From Drouetiella hepatica Uher 2000/2452 (GTDB lineage: Bacteria > Cyanobacteriota > Cyanobacteriia > Elainellales > Elainellaceae), in the NCBI GenBank assembly GCA_019359505.1, contig JAHHHD010000011.1, positions 1 to 64,000 of the forward strand: a DNA stretch of 64,000 bases, read 5' to 3'. A program made the translations under genes and the position numbers. Shown here one piece after another: positions 7,241 through 18,207 of the stretch. A model generated the notes under the pieces. That model searched no databases and was not told the origin of the DNA. It saw only the letters and a program-made list of their open reading frames with translations. The first letter of the stretch is position 1. Every line of letters begins with the position of its first letter.

Positions 7241-10200
7241 ATGTCAACTGCTCAAGCCGTTCTCGATACCGATAGCCTCGATCTCAAACAGTTGCTCAAG
7301 ACGCTCACAGAAGTCAAAAAGGGGAACTTCTCTGCTCGAATGTCAACCGAGCAAACTGGGCTGATGGGTAAAGTCGCCAGCACTCTGAACGACATCATTG
7401 AGATGAATGAGCGGCTGACCAATGAACTAGAGCATGTAGGCACGATCGTCGGTAAAGAGGGCAAAATTGACGAGCGGGCATCCTTGGGCAGCGCCAAAGG
7501 TTCGTGGAAAGCCTGTGTCACCTCTGTGAATACGATGATCACAGATTTGGTGCAGCCTACAGCCGAGACAGCAAGAGTGATTCGGGCGGTGGCGAATGGC
7601 GACTTATCCCAGACGATCGCTTCGGGCATCGGCGGCAGGCCCTTAAAGGGCGAGTTTCTGCAAACGGCAACGATCGTCAATACTATGGTCGATCAGCTCA
7701 ATTCCTTTGCCTCTGAGGTGACGCGGGTTGCCCGTGAGGTGGGAACTGAAGGCAAGCTGGGGGTGCAGGCAGAGGTTCCAGGAGTAGCAGGCACCTGGAA
7801 GGACTTGACCGACAGCGTGAATCTGATGGCGGGAAACCTGACGGCGCAGGTGCGGAATATTGCCGAAGTGACGACAGCTGTTGCCAACGGCGATCTCTCC
7901 AAGAAAATCACGGTAGATGTGAAAGGTGAGATTCTGGAGCTAAAAAACACGATCAACATCATGGTCGATCAGCTCAACTCTTTTGCCTCCGAGGTGACGC
8001 GGGTTGCCCGTGAGGTGGGAACTGAGGGCAAGCTGGGGGTGCAGGCAGAGGTGTCGGGGGTTGCGGGTACCTGGAAAGATTTGACGGATAATGTGAACTC
8101 AATGGCGGGCAACCTGACGGGACAGGTGCGGAACATTGCAGAAGTGGCAACAGCGATCGCCAATGGCGACCTCTCTAAAAAAATTACGGTGGACGTGAAG
8201 GGCGAGATCCTGGAGCTGAAGAACACGATCAACATCATGGTCGATCAGCTCAACTCTTTTGCCTCCGAGGTGACGCGGGTTGCCCGTGAGGTGGGTTCTG
8301 AGGGCAAGCTGGGCGGTCAGGCGCAAGTTCCTGGCGTTGCGGGTACCTGGAAAGATCTGACGGATAATGTGAACTCGATGGCAGGGAACCTGACAGGACA
8401 GGTGCGAAACATCGCCGAAGTGGCAACGGCGATCGCCAATGGCGACCTCTCCAAAAAAATCACGGTTCAGGTTAAAGGTGAAATTCTGGAGCTGAAGAAC
8501 ACGATCAACATCATGGTGGATCAGCTCAGCTCCTTTGCCTCTGAGGTGACGCGGGTTGCCCGTGAGGTGGGTTCTGAGGGAAAGCTGGGGGTGCAAGCCG
8601 ATGTCCGAGGGGTTGCCGGAACCTGGAAAGATTTGACCGACTCGGTCAACTTTATGGCGGGTAGTTTGACGGCACAGGTGCGAAATATTGCCGAAGTGAC
8701 GACAGCGGTGGCAAACGGCGATCTCTCTAAAAAAATCACGGTAGACGTAAAGGGCGAGATCCTAGAGCTGAAGAACACGATTAACACAATGGTAGATCAG
8801 CTCAACTCCTTTGCCTCTGAGGTGACGCGAGTTGCCCGTGAGGTGGGTTCTGAGGGCAAGCTGGGGGTGCAGGCCTACGTGCGAGGCGTGGGTGGCACCT
8901 GGAAAGACCTGACGGATAACGTGAATTCGATGGCGGGGAACCTGACAGCACAGGTGCGGAACATTGCTGAAGTGGCAACAGCGATCGCCAATGGTAACCT
9001 GTCTAAGAAAATCACGGTGGATGTCAAAGGCGAAATCCTCGATTTGAAGAATACCATTAATACAATGGTGGATCAGCTCAGCTCCTTTGCCTCTGAGGTG
9101 ACGCGGGTTGCCCGTGAGGTGGGCACGGAAGGAAAGCTGGGAGGACAGGCACAGGTGACAGGGGTTGCAGGCACCTGGAAAGATTTGACGGATAACGTGA
9201 ATTCGATGGCGGGAAACCTGACGGCACAGGTGCGGGGGATTGCAAAAGTTGTGACCGCCGTTGCTAATGGGGACTTGAAGCGGAAACTGATGCTGGATGC
9301 AAAAGGGGAAATTGAAACCCTAGCAGATACGATCAATGAGATGATCGACACGCTGGCAACTTTTGCCGATCAGGTGACGACTGTTGCCCGTGAAGTGGGC
9401 ATTGAAGGGAAGCTAGGCGGACAGGCAAAGGTGCCGGGAGCCGCAGGCACCTGGCGCGATCTGACCGATAATGTGAATGAACTAGCGGCGAACTTAACCA
9501 CACAGGTGAGAGCGATTGCTGAAGTGGCAACGGCAGTGACCAAGGGTGACTTGACCCGATCGATCGCCGTGGCTGCGGAGGGAGAAGTCGCCATCCTCAA
9601 GGACAATATCAACCAAATGATTGCCAACCTGCGAGAAACAACGCAGAAAAATACAGAGCAAGATTGGCTGAAAACTAACCTGGCAAAATTTACGCGGATG
9701 TTGCAGGGTCAACGCGATTTAGAAACGGTCTCTAAGCTGATTTTGTCGGAACTCGCGCCTTTAGTTTCGGCTCAGCATGGCGTGTTCTATCTCATGGAAG
9801 GTAGTGACCATACTTACTTGAAGCTGCTCACTACTTACGCCTACCGTGAGCGCAAGCATCTAGCAAACCGTTTTCAGTTGGGCGAAGGGTTAGTTGGGCA
9901 ATGTGCCTTGGAGAAAGAGCGAATTCTGCTGACGGAAGTGCCTGATAACTACATCACCATTAGCTCTGGTTTAGGGGAATCAACCCCTAGAAATGTTGTC
10001 GTTTTACCTGTTCTGTTTGAGGGTCAAGTCACGGCTGTAGTCGAGCTGGCATCCTTTAATCGGTTTAACGAAATTCACCTGACGTTCTTCGATCAGTTGA
10101 CTGAGAGCATTGCAATCGTCCTGAATACGATCGCTGCCAGTATGAGAACAGAGGAATTGCTCAAACAATCTCAATCTCTGGCAGAAGAACTGCAAACTCA

Positions 10201-12502
10201 GCAGAAAGAACTCACCGAAACCAACCAGCGCTTAGAGCAACAGGCGCAATCGCTGCGGGCTTCGGAGGAGCTGCTAAAGAATCAGCAAGAGCAACTTCAG
10301 CAAACCAACGATGATTTGGAGGAAAAAGCCGAGCTTTTGGTGTTGCAAAATCGGGAAGTTGAGCGGAAAAACAGCGAAATTGAGCAAGCTCGTCAGTCTT
10401 TGGAGGAAAAAGCGAAGCAGCTCGCCATGACCTCAAAATACAAGTCGGAATTTCTGGCGAATATGTCCCACGAGCTGCGGACTCCGCTGAATAGCCTGCT
10501 GATTTTGGCGAGATTGTTGGGAGATAACAGCGCTGAAAACTTGACCAGTAAGCAGGTTGAGTATGCCCGCACTATTTACTCGTCTGGCAACGATCTGCTG
10601 TCGCTGATCAACGACATTCTGGATTTGGCTAAAATCGAGTCAGGTACGATGTCAGTCAATCTTGATCAGACTTTGTTTACCGAACTTCAGGTTCATCTCG
10701 ATCGCACCTTCCGCCAAACTGCGATCGATCGCAATTTAGATTTCTTCATTCAGCTTGATGAGCATCTGCCTTGCACGCTTTATACAGATTCCAAGCGTCT
10801 TCAGCAGGTGCTTAAAAATCTTCTTTCTAATGCCTTTAAGTTTACAGAGCAGGGTCAAGTTAGTCTACACATAGGTTTGGCAACCCAGGGCTGGAGTCCC
10901 ACCCATGAATCGCTCAATCGAGCCAGCTCAGTCATTGCTTTTGCCGTGCGCGATACCGGAATTGGCATAGCTTCTGACAAGCAGCGGGTGATTTTTGAAG
11001 CCTTTCAACAGGCTGATGGTACGACCTCGCGTAAGTATGGCGGCACAGGCTTAGGTTTGTCCATTAGCCGCGAAATCGCTCAGCTTCTGGGAGGTGAGAT
11101 TCATCTGGTGAGCAGGGTGAAGCAAGGCAGCACGTTTACCCTTTATCTCCCTCAAACCTATGAGGCAGTTGAAAGTCGAGAAGCAACTGATCTGCAAAGA
11201 AGAGAACGGCAAATGAGGTGGGGGGCGATCGATGCGCTTCCACCCGCTTTTCTACCTTCCTCGGATTCCTTCGTGTCCCCTGAGAGAATAGACGATCGGG
11301 AGACTTTACAGCCCAGCGATCGCGTTTTGCTGATTGTCGAAGATGATCTCAAGTTTGCCCGCATTCTACTGGATATGGCTCGACAGCAGGGCTTCAAGGG
11401 ACTCATTGCTGCCCGCAGCGATCTAGGACTAGAGATGGTGCGAGAGTTCAAACCTACCGCAATCATGCTAGATATTCGATTGCCCGGAATGGACGGCTGG
11501 ACGGTGCTAGATCGCCTGAAGCATGACCCCAATACCCGTGATATTCCGGTTCATATTATGTCGGTAGAAGAAGGACAGCAGCGTAGTTTACAGATGGGTG
11601 CGATCGCCTTTTTACAAAAACCTATTAGTCGTGAAACGCTTTTGGATACCTTGGCAAATATCAAAGAGTTTGTCGAGCGATCGGTAAAAAATTTGCTGGT
11701 GGTGGAAGACGACGAGATTCAACGCCAGAGCCTTGTAAATCTGCTCAGCGGCAGCAATATTACCGTCACGGCAGCGGAGACGGGAGCCACAGCGCTAGAA
11801 ACATTGAAGTCTGCACAGTTCGACTGCATTGTAGTGGATTTGATGCTGCCAGATATGACTGGAGGAGAACTGATTGAGCAGATCAAGCAAGATGATTCCC
11901 TTATAGATTTGCCCATCATCATCTATACCGGGAAGGAGTTGGTATCTGAAGAAGAAAACAGCCTGCGACAACTTTCTGACATCATTATTCTCAAAGATGC
12001 TCAATCACCTGAACGGCTCTTGGCTGAAACTGCGTTATTTCTGAATCAAGTCCAGGCAAACTTGTTAGAGCAACACCCTCAGCAACAGCTAGAACAGCCT
12101 CAAAGCAACGCGATTCTCATCGATAAGAAAGTTTTAATTGTCGATGATGATGTTCGCAACATTTTTGCCTTGACTAGCCTGTTAGAGCAATACCAGATGC
12201 AGGTGATCTATGCGGAAAACGGGCGAGACGGCATGACGCAGCTTCAAAATAATCTTGACACTGCTGTGGTTCTAATGGATTTAATGATGCCCGATATGGA
12301 TGGTTATGAAACTATGCAAACCATTCGGCAGATTGAGCAATTTCGATCGCTTCCCATGATTGCGCTGACGGCAAAAGCTATGAGGGGCGATCGAGAAAAG
12401 TGTATTGAAGCAGGAGCCTCTGACTACATCACCAAACCTGTCGATGTTGAACAGCTTTTATCCCTACTGCGACTCTATTTGTATCAGCCTCCGCATGAGT
12501 GA
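7241..12502 (+). CDS. Soluble poly-HAMP hybrid histidine kinase with three receivers
   Basis: This 1753-aa protein has no transmembrane segment. Order: a long HAMP array (about residues 10-800, with seven near-identical 92-residue units marked by [13 protein letters not shown]), GAF (about 806-973), coiled coil (975-1065), HisKA with [11 protein letters not shown], HATPase with DTGIGI and GTGLGLSIS (to about 1303), then three receivers (about 1362-1480, 1485-1600, 1630-1750), each with a phosphorylatable Asp. It resembles fungal Nik1-type group III kinases. The ATG at 7241 has aagga upstream. The following kinase and regulator genes are its likely partners. Confidence 0.93.
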   Translation: MSTAQAVLDTDSLDLKQLLKTLTEVKKGNFSARMSTEQTGLMGKVASTLNDIIEMNERLTNELEHVGTIVGKEGKIDERASLGSAKGSWKACVTSVNTMITDLVQPTAETARVIRAVANGDLSQTIASGIGGRPLKGEFLQTATIVNTMVDQLNSFASEVTRVAREVGTEGKLGVQAEVPGVAGTWKDLTDSVNLMAGNLTAQVRNIAEVTTAVANGDLSKKITVDVKGEILELKNTINIMVDQLNSFASEVTRVAREVGTEGKLGVQAEVSGVAGTWKDLTDNVNSMAGNLTGQVRNIAEVATAIANGDLSKKITVDVKGEILELKNTINIMVDQLNSFASEVTRVAREVGSEGKLGGQAQVPGVAGTWKDLTDNVNSMAGNLTGQVRNIAEVATAIANGDLSKKITVQVKGEILELKNTINIMVDQLSSFASEVTRVAREVGSEGKLGVQADVRGVAGTWKDLTDSVNFMAGSLTAQVRNIAEVTTAVANGDLSKKITVDVKGEILELKNTINTMVDQLNSFASEVTRVAREVGSEGKLGVQAYVRGVGGTWKDLTDNVNSMAGNLTAQVRNIAEVATAIANGNLSKKITVDVKGEILDLKNTINTMVDQLSSFASEVTRVAREVGTEGKLGGQAQVTGVAGTWKDLTDNVNSMAGNLTAQVRGIAKVVTAVANGDLKRKLMLDAKGEIETLADTINEMIDTLATFADQVTTVAREVGIEGKLGGQAKVPGAAGTWRDLTDNVNELAANLTTQVRAIAEVATAVTKGDLTRSIAVAAEGEVAILKDNINQMIANLRETTQKNTEQDWLKTNLAKFTRMLQGQRDLETVSKLILSELAPLVSAQHGVFYLMEGSDHTYLKLLTTYAYRERKHLANRFQLGEGLVGQCALEKERILLTEVPDNYITISSGLGESTPRNVVVLPVLFEGQVTAVVELASFNRFNEIHLTFFDQLTESIAIVLNTIAASMRTEELLKQSQSLAEELQTQQKELTETNQRLEQQAQSLRASEELLKNQQEQLQQTNDDLEEKAELLVLQNREVERKNSEIEQARQSLEEKAKQLAMTSKYKSEFLANMSHELRTPLNSLLILARLLGDNSAENLTSKQVEYARTIYSSGNDLLSLINDILDLAKIESGTMSVNLDQTLFTELQVHLDRTFRQTAIDRNLDFFIQLDEHLPCTLYTDSKRLQQVLKNLLSNAFKFTEQGQVSLHIGLATQGWSPTHESLNRASSVIAFAVRDTGIGIASDKQRVIFEAFQQADGTTSRKYGGTGLGLSISREIAQLLGGEIHLVSRVKQGSTFTLYLPQTYEAVESREATDLQRRERQMRWGAIDALPPAFLPSSDSFVSPERIDDRETLQPSDRVLLIVEDDLKFARILLDMARQQGFKGLIAARSDLGLEMVREFKPTAIMLDIRLPGMDGWTVLDRLKHDPNTRDIPVHIMSVEEGQQRSLQMGAIAFLQKPISRETLLDTLANIKEFVERSVKNLLVVEDDEIQRQSLVNLLSGSNITVTAAETGATALETLKSAQFDCIVVDLMLPDMTGGELIEQIKQDDSLIDLPIIIYTGKELVSEEENSLRQLSDIIILKDAQSPERLLAETALFLNQVQANLLEQHPQQQLEQPQSNAILIDKKVLIVDDDVRNIFALTSLLEQYQMQVIYAENGRDGMTQLQNNLDTAVVLMDLMMPDMDGYETMQTIRQIEQFRSLPMIALTAKAMRGDREKCIEAGASDYITKPVDVEQLLSLLRLYLYQPPHE
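7690..9640 (+). repeat. 276-bp tandem repeats encoding HAMP units
   Basis: Seven consecutive units of about 276 bp within the kinase gene share long identical stretches, for example gaggtgacgcgggttgcccg. The seventh unit is the most diverged. Nucleotide identity extends to synonymous positions, suggesting recent duplication or gene conversion. Assembly collapse or expansion is possible here. Confidence 0.85.
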
Positions 12503-12585
12503 AATCGTACTTCAATCATTTTCTAAAGTGTAGATAGAAACGAATGGCAAAACCATGGCTTACTCAAATTCAAAGCTGATGATAT

Positions 12586-14241
12586 ATGTCAAATCAATTG
12601 TTGAATCAACCTAAAGCTAGTATTCTTTTAGTCGATGACCATCCTGAAAATTTAGTGGCGCTGGATGCCATCTTAGCGAAACTGGGGCAAAATCTTGTCA
12701 CTGCCAAATCAGGAACGGAAGCTTTAAAGTGCCTGCTGAATCAAGATTTTGCGGTCATTTTATTGGATGTTCAGATGCCTCAAATGGATGGTCTTGAAAC
12801 GGCAGCCTTGATTCGAAAACGACAGCGATCGCGCACTACGCCGATTATCTTTCTGACTGCCTTCAATACAGAAGATGATTTTGTTTTCAAAGGCTACGCT
12901 CTCAAGGCAGTAGATTATCTATTTAAGCCGATCGAGCCAGAAATTCTGCTTTCAAAAGTAGAAGTCTTTGTCGAACTCTATCAAAAAACAGAGGCTCTCA
13001 AGCAGCAAGCTCTACAGTTGGCAGCAGCTAATGAACAGCTAAAGCGCAGCGAAGAGCAGTTTCGCTCTCTCAGCGCCTGTGCTCCGATCGGCATTTTTCT
13101 CACCGATCTTGAAGGAAAATTTACCTACACTAATCCCCAATGTCAGTCAATTTGTGGATTTGATTTAGAGGAAAGTTTTGATGCTTGGGCAAATTCTCTT
13201 CATCCAGACGATCGCGAGCAGGTGTTATCTACTCAATGGAACAATCGCGACCGTCAGCAGACCTCTGTGATTGAATATCGCTTTCATCCCCAGGCAGAAG
13301 TGACTCGTTGGGTTAGCGTCCGCTTTGCGCCCATGATTTCTGACGTTGGAGAACTGATTGGGTATATCGGGGCAGTCGAAGACATTACCGATCGCAAGCA
13401 GGCGCAGGAAACGCAATTTCATCTCATCCGCGAACAGGTGGCGCGTCAAGAAGCAGAAACTCACAATCGCATGAAGGATGAATTTCTGGCAGTACTCTCC
13501 CACGAACTCCGCACTCCCCTCAACTCTATTTTAGGATGGGCGAAGCTGCTCCGTGCCCATCCTCTAGAACCTGAAAAGGCGACCCGTGCGCTAGAAACTA
13601 TTGAGCGTAATGCCGAACTTCAGGCTAATCTGATTGCGGATATTTTGGACGTATCTCAAATTATTCAGGGTAAGCTCCAGCTCAATTGCGCAATGCTCTC
13701 TTTAGTGCCGATCGTCGAGGCAGCTCTGGACACAGCCAGCCCTCTCGCCGCGGCAAAAGCCATTCAACTAGAGGCAAACATCGACCCTACGGTGGGCTTT
13801 GTCTCAATAGACCCTACTCGCATGCAGCAAATTGTGGGAAATCTTTTGTCTAACGCCATCAAGTTCACGCCGCCTGGAGGTAACGTTGAGGTGCACCTAG
13901 AGCAAGCAAATTCTTATGCGCAAATACGGGTCATCGATACGGGTATCGGCATTCCCAACGATTTCTTACCCTATATCTTCGATCGCTTTCGGCAAGCAGA
14001 TAGCAGTACAACGCGAGGACAAGGCGGACTGGGATTAGGATTAGCGATCGTCCACCATTTAGTCTCTCTGCATAATGGCAAAATTACGGCAGCTAGTCCA
14101 GGAAAAGGACAAGGGGCAACCTTTACGGTCGAACTGCCAATATCCCCTGCGAGTGATGCCGTACAGTCAGAAATCGATCGGTCAACAGACCCTCAACAGG
14201 GAGACCCGCAGACACAGACGGATACGGTGAGAAGCCTGTAG
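12586..14241 (+). CDS. Receiver-PAS hybrid sensor histidine kinase
   Basis: This 551-aa soluble protein begins with a receiver (residues about 12-130; DDHPEN and the acceptor Asp in ILLDVQMPQMDG), then a short coiled coil and a PAS domain with a PAC tail (about 155-275). HisKA follows ([15 protein letters not shown] near 303), then HATPase with N, G1 (DTGIGIP) and G2 (GLGLGLAIVH) boxes. Lying 83 bp after the poly-HAMP kinase on the same strand, it is likely co-transcribed and may pass phosphate to or from it. Confidence 0.92.
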   Translation: MSNQLLNQPKASILLVDDHPENLVALDAILAKLGQNLVTAKSGTEALKCLLNQDFAVILLDVQMPQMDGLETAALIRKRQRSRTTPIIFLTAFNTEDDFVFKGYALKAVDYLFKPIEPEILLSKVEVFVELYQKTEALKQQALQLAAANEQLKRSEEQFRSLSACAPIGIFLTDLEGKFTYTNPQCQSICGFDLEESFDAWANSLHPDDREQVLSTQWNNRDRQQTSVIEYRFHPQAEVTRWVSVRFAPMISDVGELIGYIGAVEDITDRKQAQETQFHLIREQVARQEAETHNRMKDEFLAVLSHELRTPLNSILGWAKLLRAHPLEPEKATRALETIERNAELQANLIADILDVSQIIQGKLQLNCAMLSLVPIVEAALDTASPLAAAKAIQLEANIDPTVGFVSIDPTRMQQIVGNLLSNAIKFTPPGGNVEVHLEQANSYAQIRVIDTGIGIPNDFLPYIFDRFRQADSSTTRGQGGLGLGLAIVHHLVSLHNGKITAASPGKGQGATFTVELPISPASDAVQSEIDRSTDPQQGDPQTQTDTVRSL

Positions 14242-14734
14242 AGAGAGGTTACATAGCAGCTTTTAGCCACAGCGATCGCTTGATCGACAGTCAAGCGGAC
14301 AAGCATCGTCTAGGACTGAAAATTTAATGCTGAAAGATCTCTTGAGCTTCAGGTTCGGCACCAGGTGCTTCAGCTGGATAGGAAGAATTCACTAGGTAGA
14401 TCTCTCCAGCCTTGATGAACACTAATGCCGCGGCAGTGAACATAAAAAAGCACAGGTTCTCTCCTAAATGCAGAGATTTTCTAGAACGAGAATAGGTCAT
14501 ATCTACCTCTAAAAGCTATTTTAACTGTCTCATTGTTTCAATTTTTGTGTCCATTTGGTTACTCCTTCGAGTAGAAATTTTAACTCCCCTAAAAAATGGG
14601 AAATCGTACCTTAGAGAGATACGTCCTCGACAAACTATGGCTAGAAAAGAGATAGGGCGCAAACCAAACTTTCACAATATTCTTTCGCGGTGGTAAAAGC
14701 ATTCTCGAAAGATGTTCTTGCAGAGAGGATAGCA
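14242..14734. other. Intergenic region with one small minus-strand gene
   Basis: This gap between the kinase and the double-receiver gene holds a 58-codon reading frame on the minus strand, listed separately, and nothing else that I can support. The 3' part is AT-rich and probably contains the promoter of the downstream gene. Confidence 0.4.
14324..14500 (-). CDS. Small single-span membrane protein (58 aa)
   Basis: Reading from the ATG at 14500 gives 58 residues: a basic N-terminus (MTYSRSRKSLHLGE), one hydrophobic helix (CFFMFTAAALVFIKAGEIYL) and an acidic, Ala/Pro-rich tail ending EIFQH. A good Shine-Dalgarno (agaggtag) lies upstream. The layout resembles small thylakoid subunits of PSII or NDH-1, but I cannot match it to a named one. 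The gene is antisense to its two-component neighbours. Confidence 0.55.
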   Translation of the reverse strand: MTYSRSRKSLHLGENLCFFMFTAAALVFIKAGEIYLVNSSYPAEAPGAEPEAQEIFQH

Positions 14735-15577
14735 ATGTTTGCGATACCTATTCGTATTTTACTTGTGGACGACGATGCAGCTTTTCTCTATGCCTTGTCA
14801 GAGGGCATACATCGCCATTTTGAAGTATCGGAAGAGACGGTAGAGATTATCACCTGTCAATCTGCGACGGAGGCTTTTCGGCAAGTTGAAACGTCTGACT
14901 TTGACGTAATTATTAGCGATATCCGAATGCCTGTCATGGATGGGCTTGAGCTACTGGATATCATGCGAGTGTGGCAACCTGGAACCCCTGTCCTGCTTGC
15001 TAGCAGCCACGAAGACTACGAGGTAGCCGTTCAGGCATTACGGGGAGGCGCTTATGACTTGCTTCAGAAACCGATCGAATGGGATCATTTCATGACCTCC
15101 TTCAAGAGCGCCGTACAAGCCCGACAGATCGACCGGATGCAAAAAGAAATTGCAACTCAACAATCTTCTGTCAATTCATGGACTTTGCTGAGAGGAATTA
15201 AAGTCTTGCTGGTTGATGACGATCGCGATGGATGCGAAATGCAGCGCATGGCTCTCCAGGCTTACGGTGCAAACGTGACTGCCGTTAATTCCGCAGAGGC
15301 GGCACTGAACGTACTTAAAAGCCTTAATCCTGATGTTATTGTCAGCGATATTCGGATGCCGCAAACCGATGGCTATGATTTTATGCAGGAAGTAAGACGG
15401 CAATCGTCTTACTCTAGTGGAGAAGTTCCCGCAGTTGCCTTAACTGCCTATGCCCGAAATGAAGATCGTACGCGTGCACTGAATGCGGGTTTTCAGCTGC
15501 AACTGACAAAGCCTGTCAAGCCTGCTACGCTGGCACTCACGATCATCGGTTTGTTAAAAGGGGAAGGCTGGCGATAA
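14735..15577 (+). CDS. Double-receiver response regulator without output domain
   Basis: This 280-aa protein starts at the ATG at 14735, which has gagagga upstream. An upstream GTG at 14690 has no such site. Receiver 1 (about residues 4-120) has LLVDDDA and acceptor Asp in IISDIRMPVMDG; receiver 2 (about 155-275) has LLVDDDR and IVSDIRMPQTDG. There is no DNA-binding or enzymatic domain, so it probably acts as a phosphate relay or by protein contact. It lies about 490 bp after the two hybrid kinases on the same strand. Confidence 0.9.
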   Translation: MFAIPIRILLVDDDAAFLYALSEGIHRHFEVSEETVEIITCQSATEAFRQVETSDFDVIISDIRMPVMDGLELLDIMRVWQPGTPVLLASSHEDYEVAVQALRGGAYDLLQKPIEWDHFMTSFKSAVQARQIDRMQKEIATQQSSVNSWTLLRGIKVLLVDDDRDGCEMQRMALQAYGANVTAVNSAEAALNVLKSLNPDVIVSDIRMPQTDGYDFMQEVRRQSSYSSGEVPAVALTAYARNEDRTRALNAGFQLQLTKPVKPATLALTIIGLLKGEGWR

Positions 15578-15856
15578 GTTCAAAAGATCTGTCTTGCAGT
15601 GAGTCGGCAGCACTTTCAAATTCAGCAATGCCCAAATTCATATCTCTGCCTGGGGCTATGTGCAAAACTTGTCAGGGGACAGCTACTTCTTGGTACGATA
15701 ATTTCTCAGGGATCTCTATGTCTGCCGCGACGCTCGCTTTGAGACTTCGCAAGTTTGTTGCAATGCTCTAATATCTAGTGCTCTAATTCTACAGAAAATT
15801 TCTCTATCGGATGCTTAGTTGCTGAGCTGGGCTTGTATAAGTAGCCTCCAAATAAT

Positions 15857-16411
15857 ATGACGACGATCGCACTTTACATTGCTACTAGCTTGGACGGTTA
15901 TATTGCTCGAAAAAATGGCAGTGTGGATTGGCTCTCAACAGTTGAGACAGGTGAAACTGATTATGGTTACGCCGACTTTTATCAGTCAGTCGATGCACTG
16001 GTCATGGGGCGAAAGACCTATGAGGCTTCGGTTGCCTTAGGTTCTGGGGAGTGGGTTTATCCTGGCAAGCCCTGCTATGTGTTCACTCGTCAATATCAAA
16101 CGTCTAAGCAAAGTGATGTATTTTTTACTTCAGGATTGCCCGATCGATTTGTTCGAGATATGGCAGCAGAAGGATTGCAGCGGGTTTGGCTAGTGGGTGG
16201 AGCTGAACTGGTTGCATCTTTTCTCAAACTACAATTAATTGATGAATTTATTCTCTCGATCGTCCCAATTTTTTTGGGCGAAGGAATTTCTTTGTTCACG
16301 CCACCTAGTTCAGAAGTTAGCTTGACGGTGACTGATGTGCAACAGTATCCCAGCGGATTAGTGCAGTTAAAATACAAACAAATTGACCGCGCTAGATCAA
16401 TCCTCTCATGA
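15857..16411 (+). CDS. Dihydrofolate reductase-like (RibD C-terminal) family protein
   Basis: This 184-aa protein has IATSLDGYIARKNGSVDWL, DALVMGRKTYE and LVGGAELVASFL, the pattern of the RibD_C/YyaP branch of the DHFR fold that binds NADPH. These proteins are usually not the housekeeping folate enzyme, and the physiological substrate is unknown. It ends 9 bp before the YdeI-like gene, suggesting a two-gene unit. The preceding 279-bp gap holds nothing I can name. Confidence 0.85.
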   Translation: MTTIALYIATSLDGYIARKNGSVDWLSTVETGETDYGYADFYQSVDALVMGRKTYEASVALGSGEWVYPGKPCYVFTRQYQTSKQSDVFFTSGLPDRFVRDMAAEGLQRVWLVGGAELVASFLKLQLIDEFILSIVPIFLGEGISLFTPPSSEVSLTVTDVQQYPSGLVQLKYKQIDRARSILS

Positions 16412-16420
16412 ATCATTAAA

Positions 16421-17011
16421 ATGATGGTTAACATACCAGTCAACTCAACCCATCCTATGACCCGCGCAGAGTGGCGTGCTTGGCTAGAGCATCACCACAC
16501 GCGCAAGGAGGGCGTCTGGTTAGTGGGCTACAAAAAAGCAACGGGTAAATCCCGATTTGACTATGGTGAAGCCGTGGAAGAGGCGCTGTGCTTTGGCTGG
16601 ATTGACAGTAAGCCCAACAAACTTGATGAGGAGCGATCGCTGCTATGGTTTGCCCCCAGAAAATCTGGTACGGGCTGGTCAAAGTTAAATAAAGAGCGCG
16701 TTGAAAGGCTGATTGCCTGTGAGCTGATGATGCCTGCCGGACTGGCAAAAGTGGAAGCTGCAAAGCAAGATGGTTCTTGGACAGCGTTGGATGCGATCGA
16801 GGCACTCGAAATTCCGCTAGATCTAGAACAGGCACTCACTGCCTATGAGTCGGCACAGAACTTTGAAGCCTTTCCCCGGTCTGTGAAGCGTGGCATTTTG
16901 GAGTGGATCAGCTCAGCGAAAAAACCTGAAACCCGCGCCAAGCGAATCGAAGAAACTGCACAACTCGCAGCCCAAAATTTGCGGGCAAATCAGTGGAAAG
17001 CGTCTAAGTGA
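16421..17011 (+). CDS. YdeI/OmpD-associated family protein
   Basis: This 196-aa protein begins with MTRAEWRAWLEHHHTRKEGVWLV-type sequence, followed by the conserved FDYGEAVEEALCFGWIDS and RKSGTGWSKLNKERVERL. This is the YdeI (bacteriocin-protection/OmdA) family. The C-terminal SAKKPETRAKRIEE is also typical. The biochemical activity of the family is not established. The start follows the DHFR-like gene closely and the gene converges with the AraC regulator. Confidence 0.85.
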   Translation: MMVNIPVNSTHPMTRAEWRAWLEHHHTRKEGVWLVGYKKATGKSRFDYGEAVEEALCFGWIDSKPNKLDEERSLLWFAPRKSGTGWSKLNKERVERLIACELMMPAGLAKVEAAKQDGSWTALDAIEALEIPLDLEQALTAYESAQNFEAFPRSVKRGILEWISSAKKPETRAKRIEETAQLAAQNLRANQWKASK

Positions 17012-17047
17012 CTGCGATCGTTCTCAAAAGCGGTAGCTCTAAGCAGG

Positions 17048-17917
17048 TTAATTGGCTCGATAAACGGTTGGTGTCATACCCGTAAGTTGACGAAACTGTT
17101 TGCTCAAATGGCTGTGGCTATTGAACCCACAGGCGAAGGCAATATCCATAATGGATTGATCGGTATGTTTCAACAACTGCTTTGCGCGTTCAATGCGTTG
17201 CTGAAGTAAATACTGGTAGGGAGTTATGGCGATCGTCTGTTTAAATAAATGGCAGAAATGAAACTGGCTCATGTTCAATAACGCAGCTAAATCTGCCAGC
17301 TTAATATCCTGATCTAGATGGTCGTGGATATAGTCTAAAACCTGCACCAGTTGACGTTGAGGTAATCCACCTTCATAAACGGGCACATCAGGTTTCGCAG
17401 TCGCATACTGTCGGAGCAAATGTACTGCTAGGATATTTGAGAGGGATTCGACGTAGAGCCTGTTGTTTTGATTGTCCTGCTGAAGTTCAGCCAGTAGCAG
17501 CATGGCGATCGCCTCAAGTTGTGGATCACGCATCCTAAATGTAGAAAGTAATTCAAACTGGTCAGGATTTATATCCAGGGTTTCTCTGGCAATCCCTTGG
17601 ACAAAACAAGACGCAATCCGAATCTCCAAAAAATCATCCGCATCGTCCCAACGGGCAAAAAATGGAACTTTAGCAGGCGTGATTGAAATATCACCTTTCC
17701 GATACAGTCCAGTCTGTGTCTCACTCCCTTTCATGTGCACAGAGCGAACAGGACGATGTGCTAGAGATAGACAAACCGAATGTTCATCGCTGAAATGGCA
17801 GGTTGCCTCGCCCGGTGGATATTGAAATTGGCTGACCAAAATATTCTCCCAGCCCCGGCTCTGACTCGACAGAATAGGCAGACAGGTTGATTCAGTTTGA
17901 TGGTTCACTGGAGACAC
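17048..17917 (-). CDS. AraC-family transcriptional regulator
   Basis: This 289-aa protein has a C-terminal double helix-turn-helix (about residues 190-289: LADLAALLNMSQFHFCHLFK...IAFACGFNSHSHLSKQFRQ and TPTVYRAN). The N-terminal sensing domain is not close to any I can name. It is transcribed divergently from the azoreductase gene, the usual layout for a regulator and its target. The 290-bp shared gap contains a large palindrome rather than an obvious operator. Confidence 0.88.
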   Translation of the reverse strand: MSPVNHQTESTCLPILSSQSRGWENILVSQFQYPPGEATCHFSDEHSVCLSLAHRPVRSVHMKGSETQTGLYRKGDISITPAKVPFFARWDDADDFLEIRIASCFVQGIARETLDINPDQFELLSTFRMRDPQLEAIAMLLLAELQQDNQNNRLYVESLSNILAVHLLRQYATAKPDVPVYEGGLPQRQLVQVLDYIHDHLDQDIKLADLAALLNMSQFHFCHLFKQTIAITPYQYLLQQRIERAKQLLKHTDQSIMDIAFACGFNSHSHLSKQFRQLTGMTPTVYRAN

Positions 17918-17964
17918 GATGTCACCCCAACTCGTCTCGAATGGACGGCATTGCTTAATCTGGG

Positions 17965-18018
17965 TATGAATTTTTTTTTGAAAGGGGCGCGGAGCGCCCC
18001 TTTCAAAAAAAATTCATA
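17965..18018. repeat. Hairpin element H1 (GGA-loop type, T-tract flanks)
   Basis: The left arm runs from tatgaa through nine T to gaaaggggcgc, the tip is gga, and the right arm is gcgcccctttc, eight A and ttcata. The pairing is complete apart from one extra T. The A/T-flanked GC stem would serve as a bidirectional terminator between the AraC and azoreductase promoters. It belongs to the hairpin family with locus-specific stems. Confidence 0.75.
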
Positions 18019-18207
18019 CATGAAATCAGCAACACCCGAATTGACAACTCAATCTGATTGTATAGTAACCGTCTTGGCAGTTGGGACGGGAACATTTTTG
18101 GTGGGGCGTGAAAATTAATCGCAAGATTTTGATAGGGGCACAAGAATCAGATAGCCAGAGAATGAACCATTTACCTAAGCTGAAAGGGTGATGAATTTGG
18201 AGGAACT

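Noticed and set aside
8099-8596. Minus-strand open frames through the HAMP repeats
   Set aside because: They are periodic shadows of the 276-bp repeat in the poly-HAMP kinase gene.
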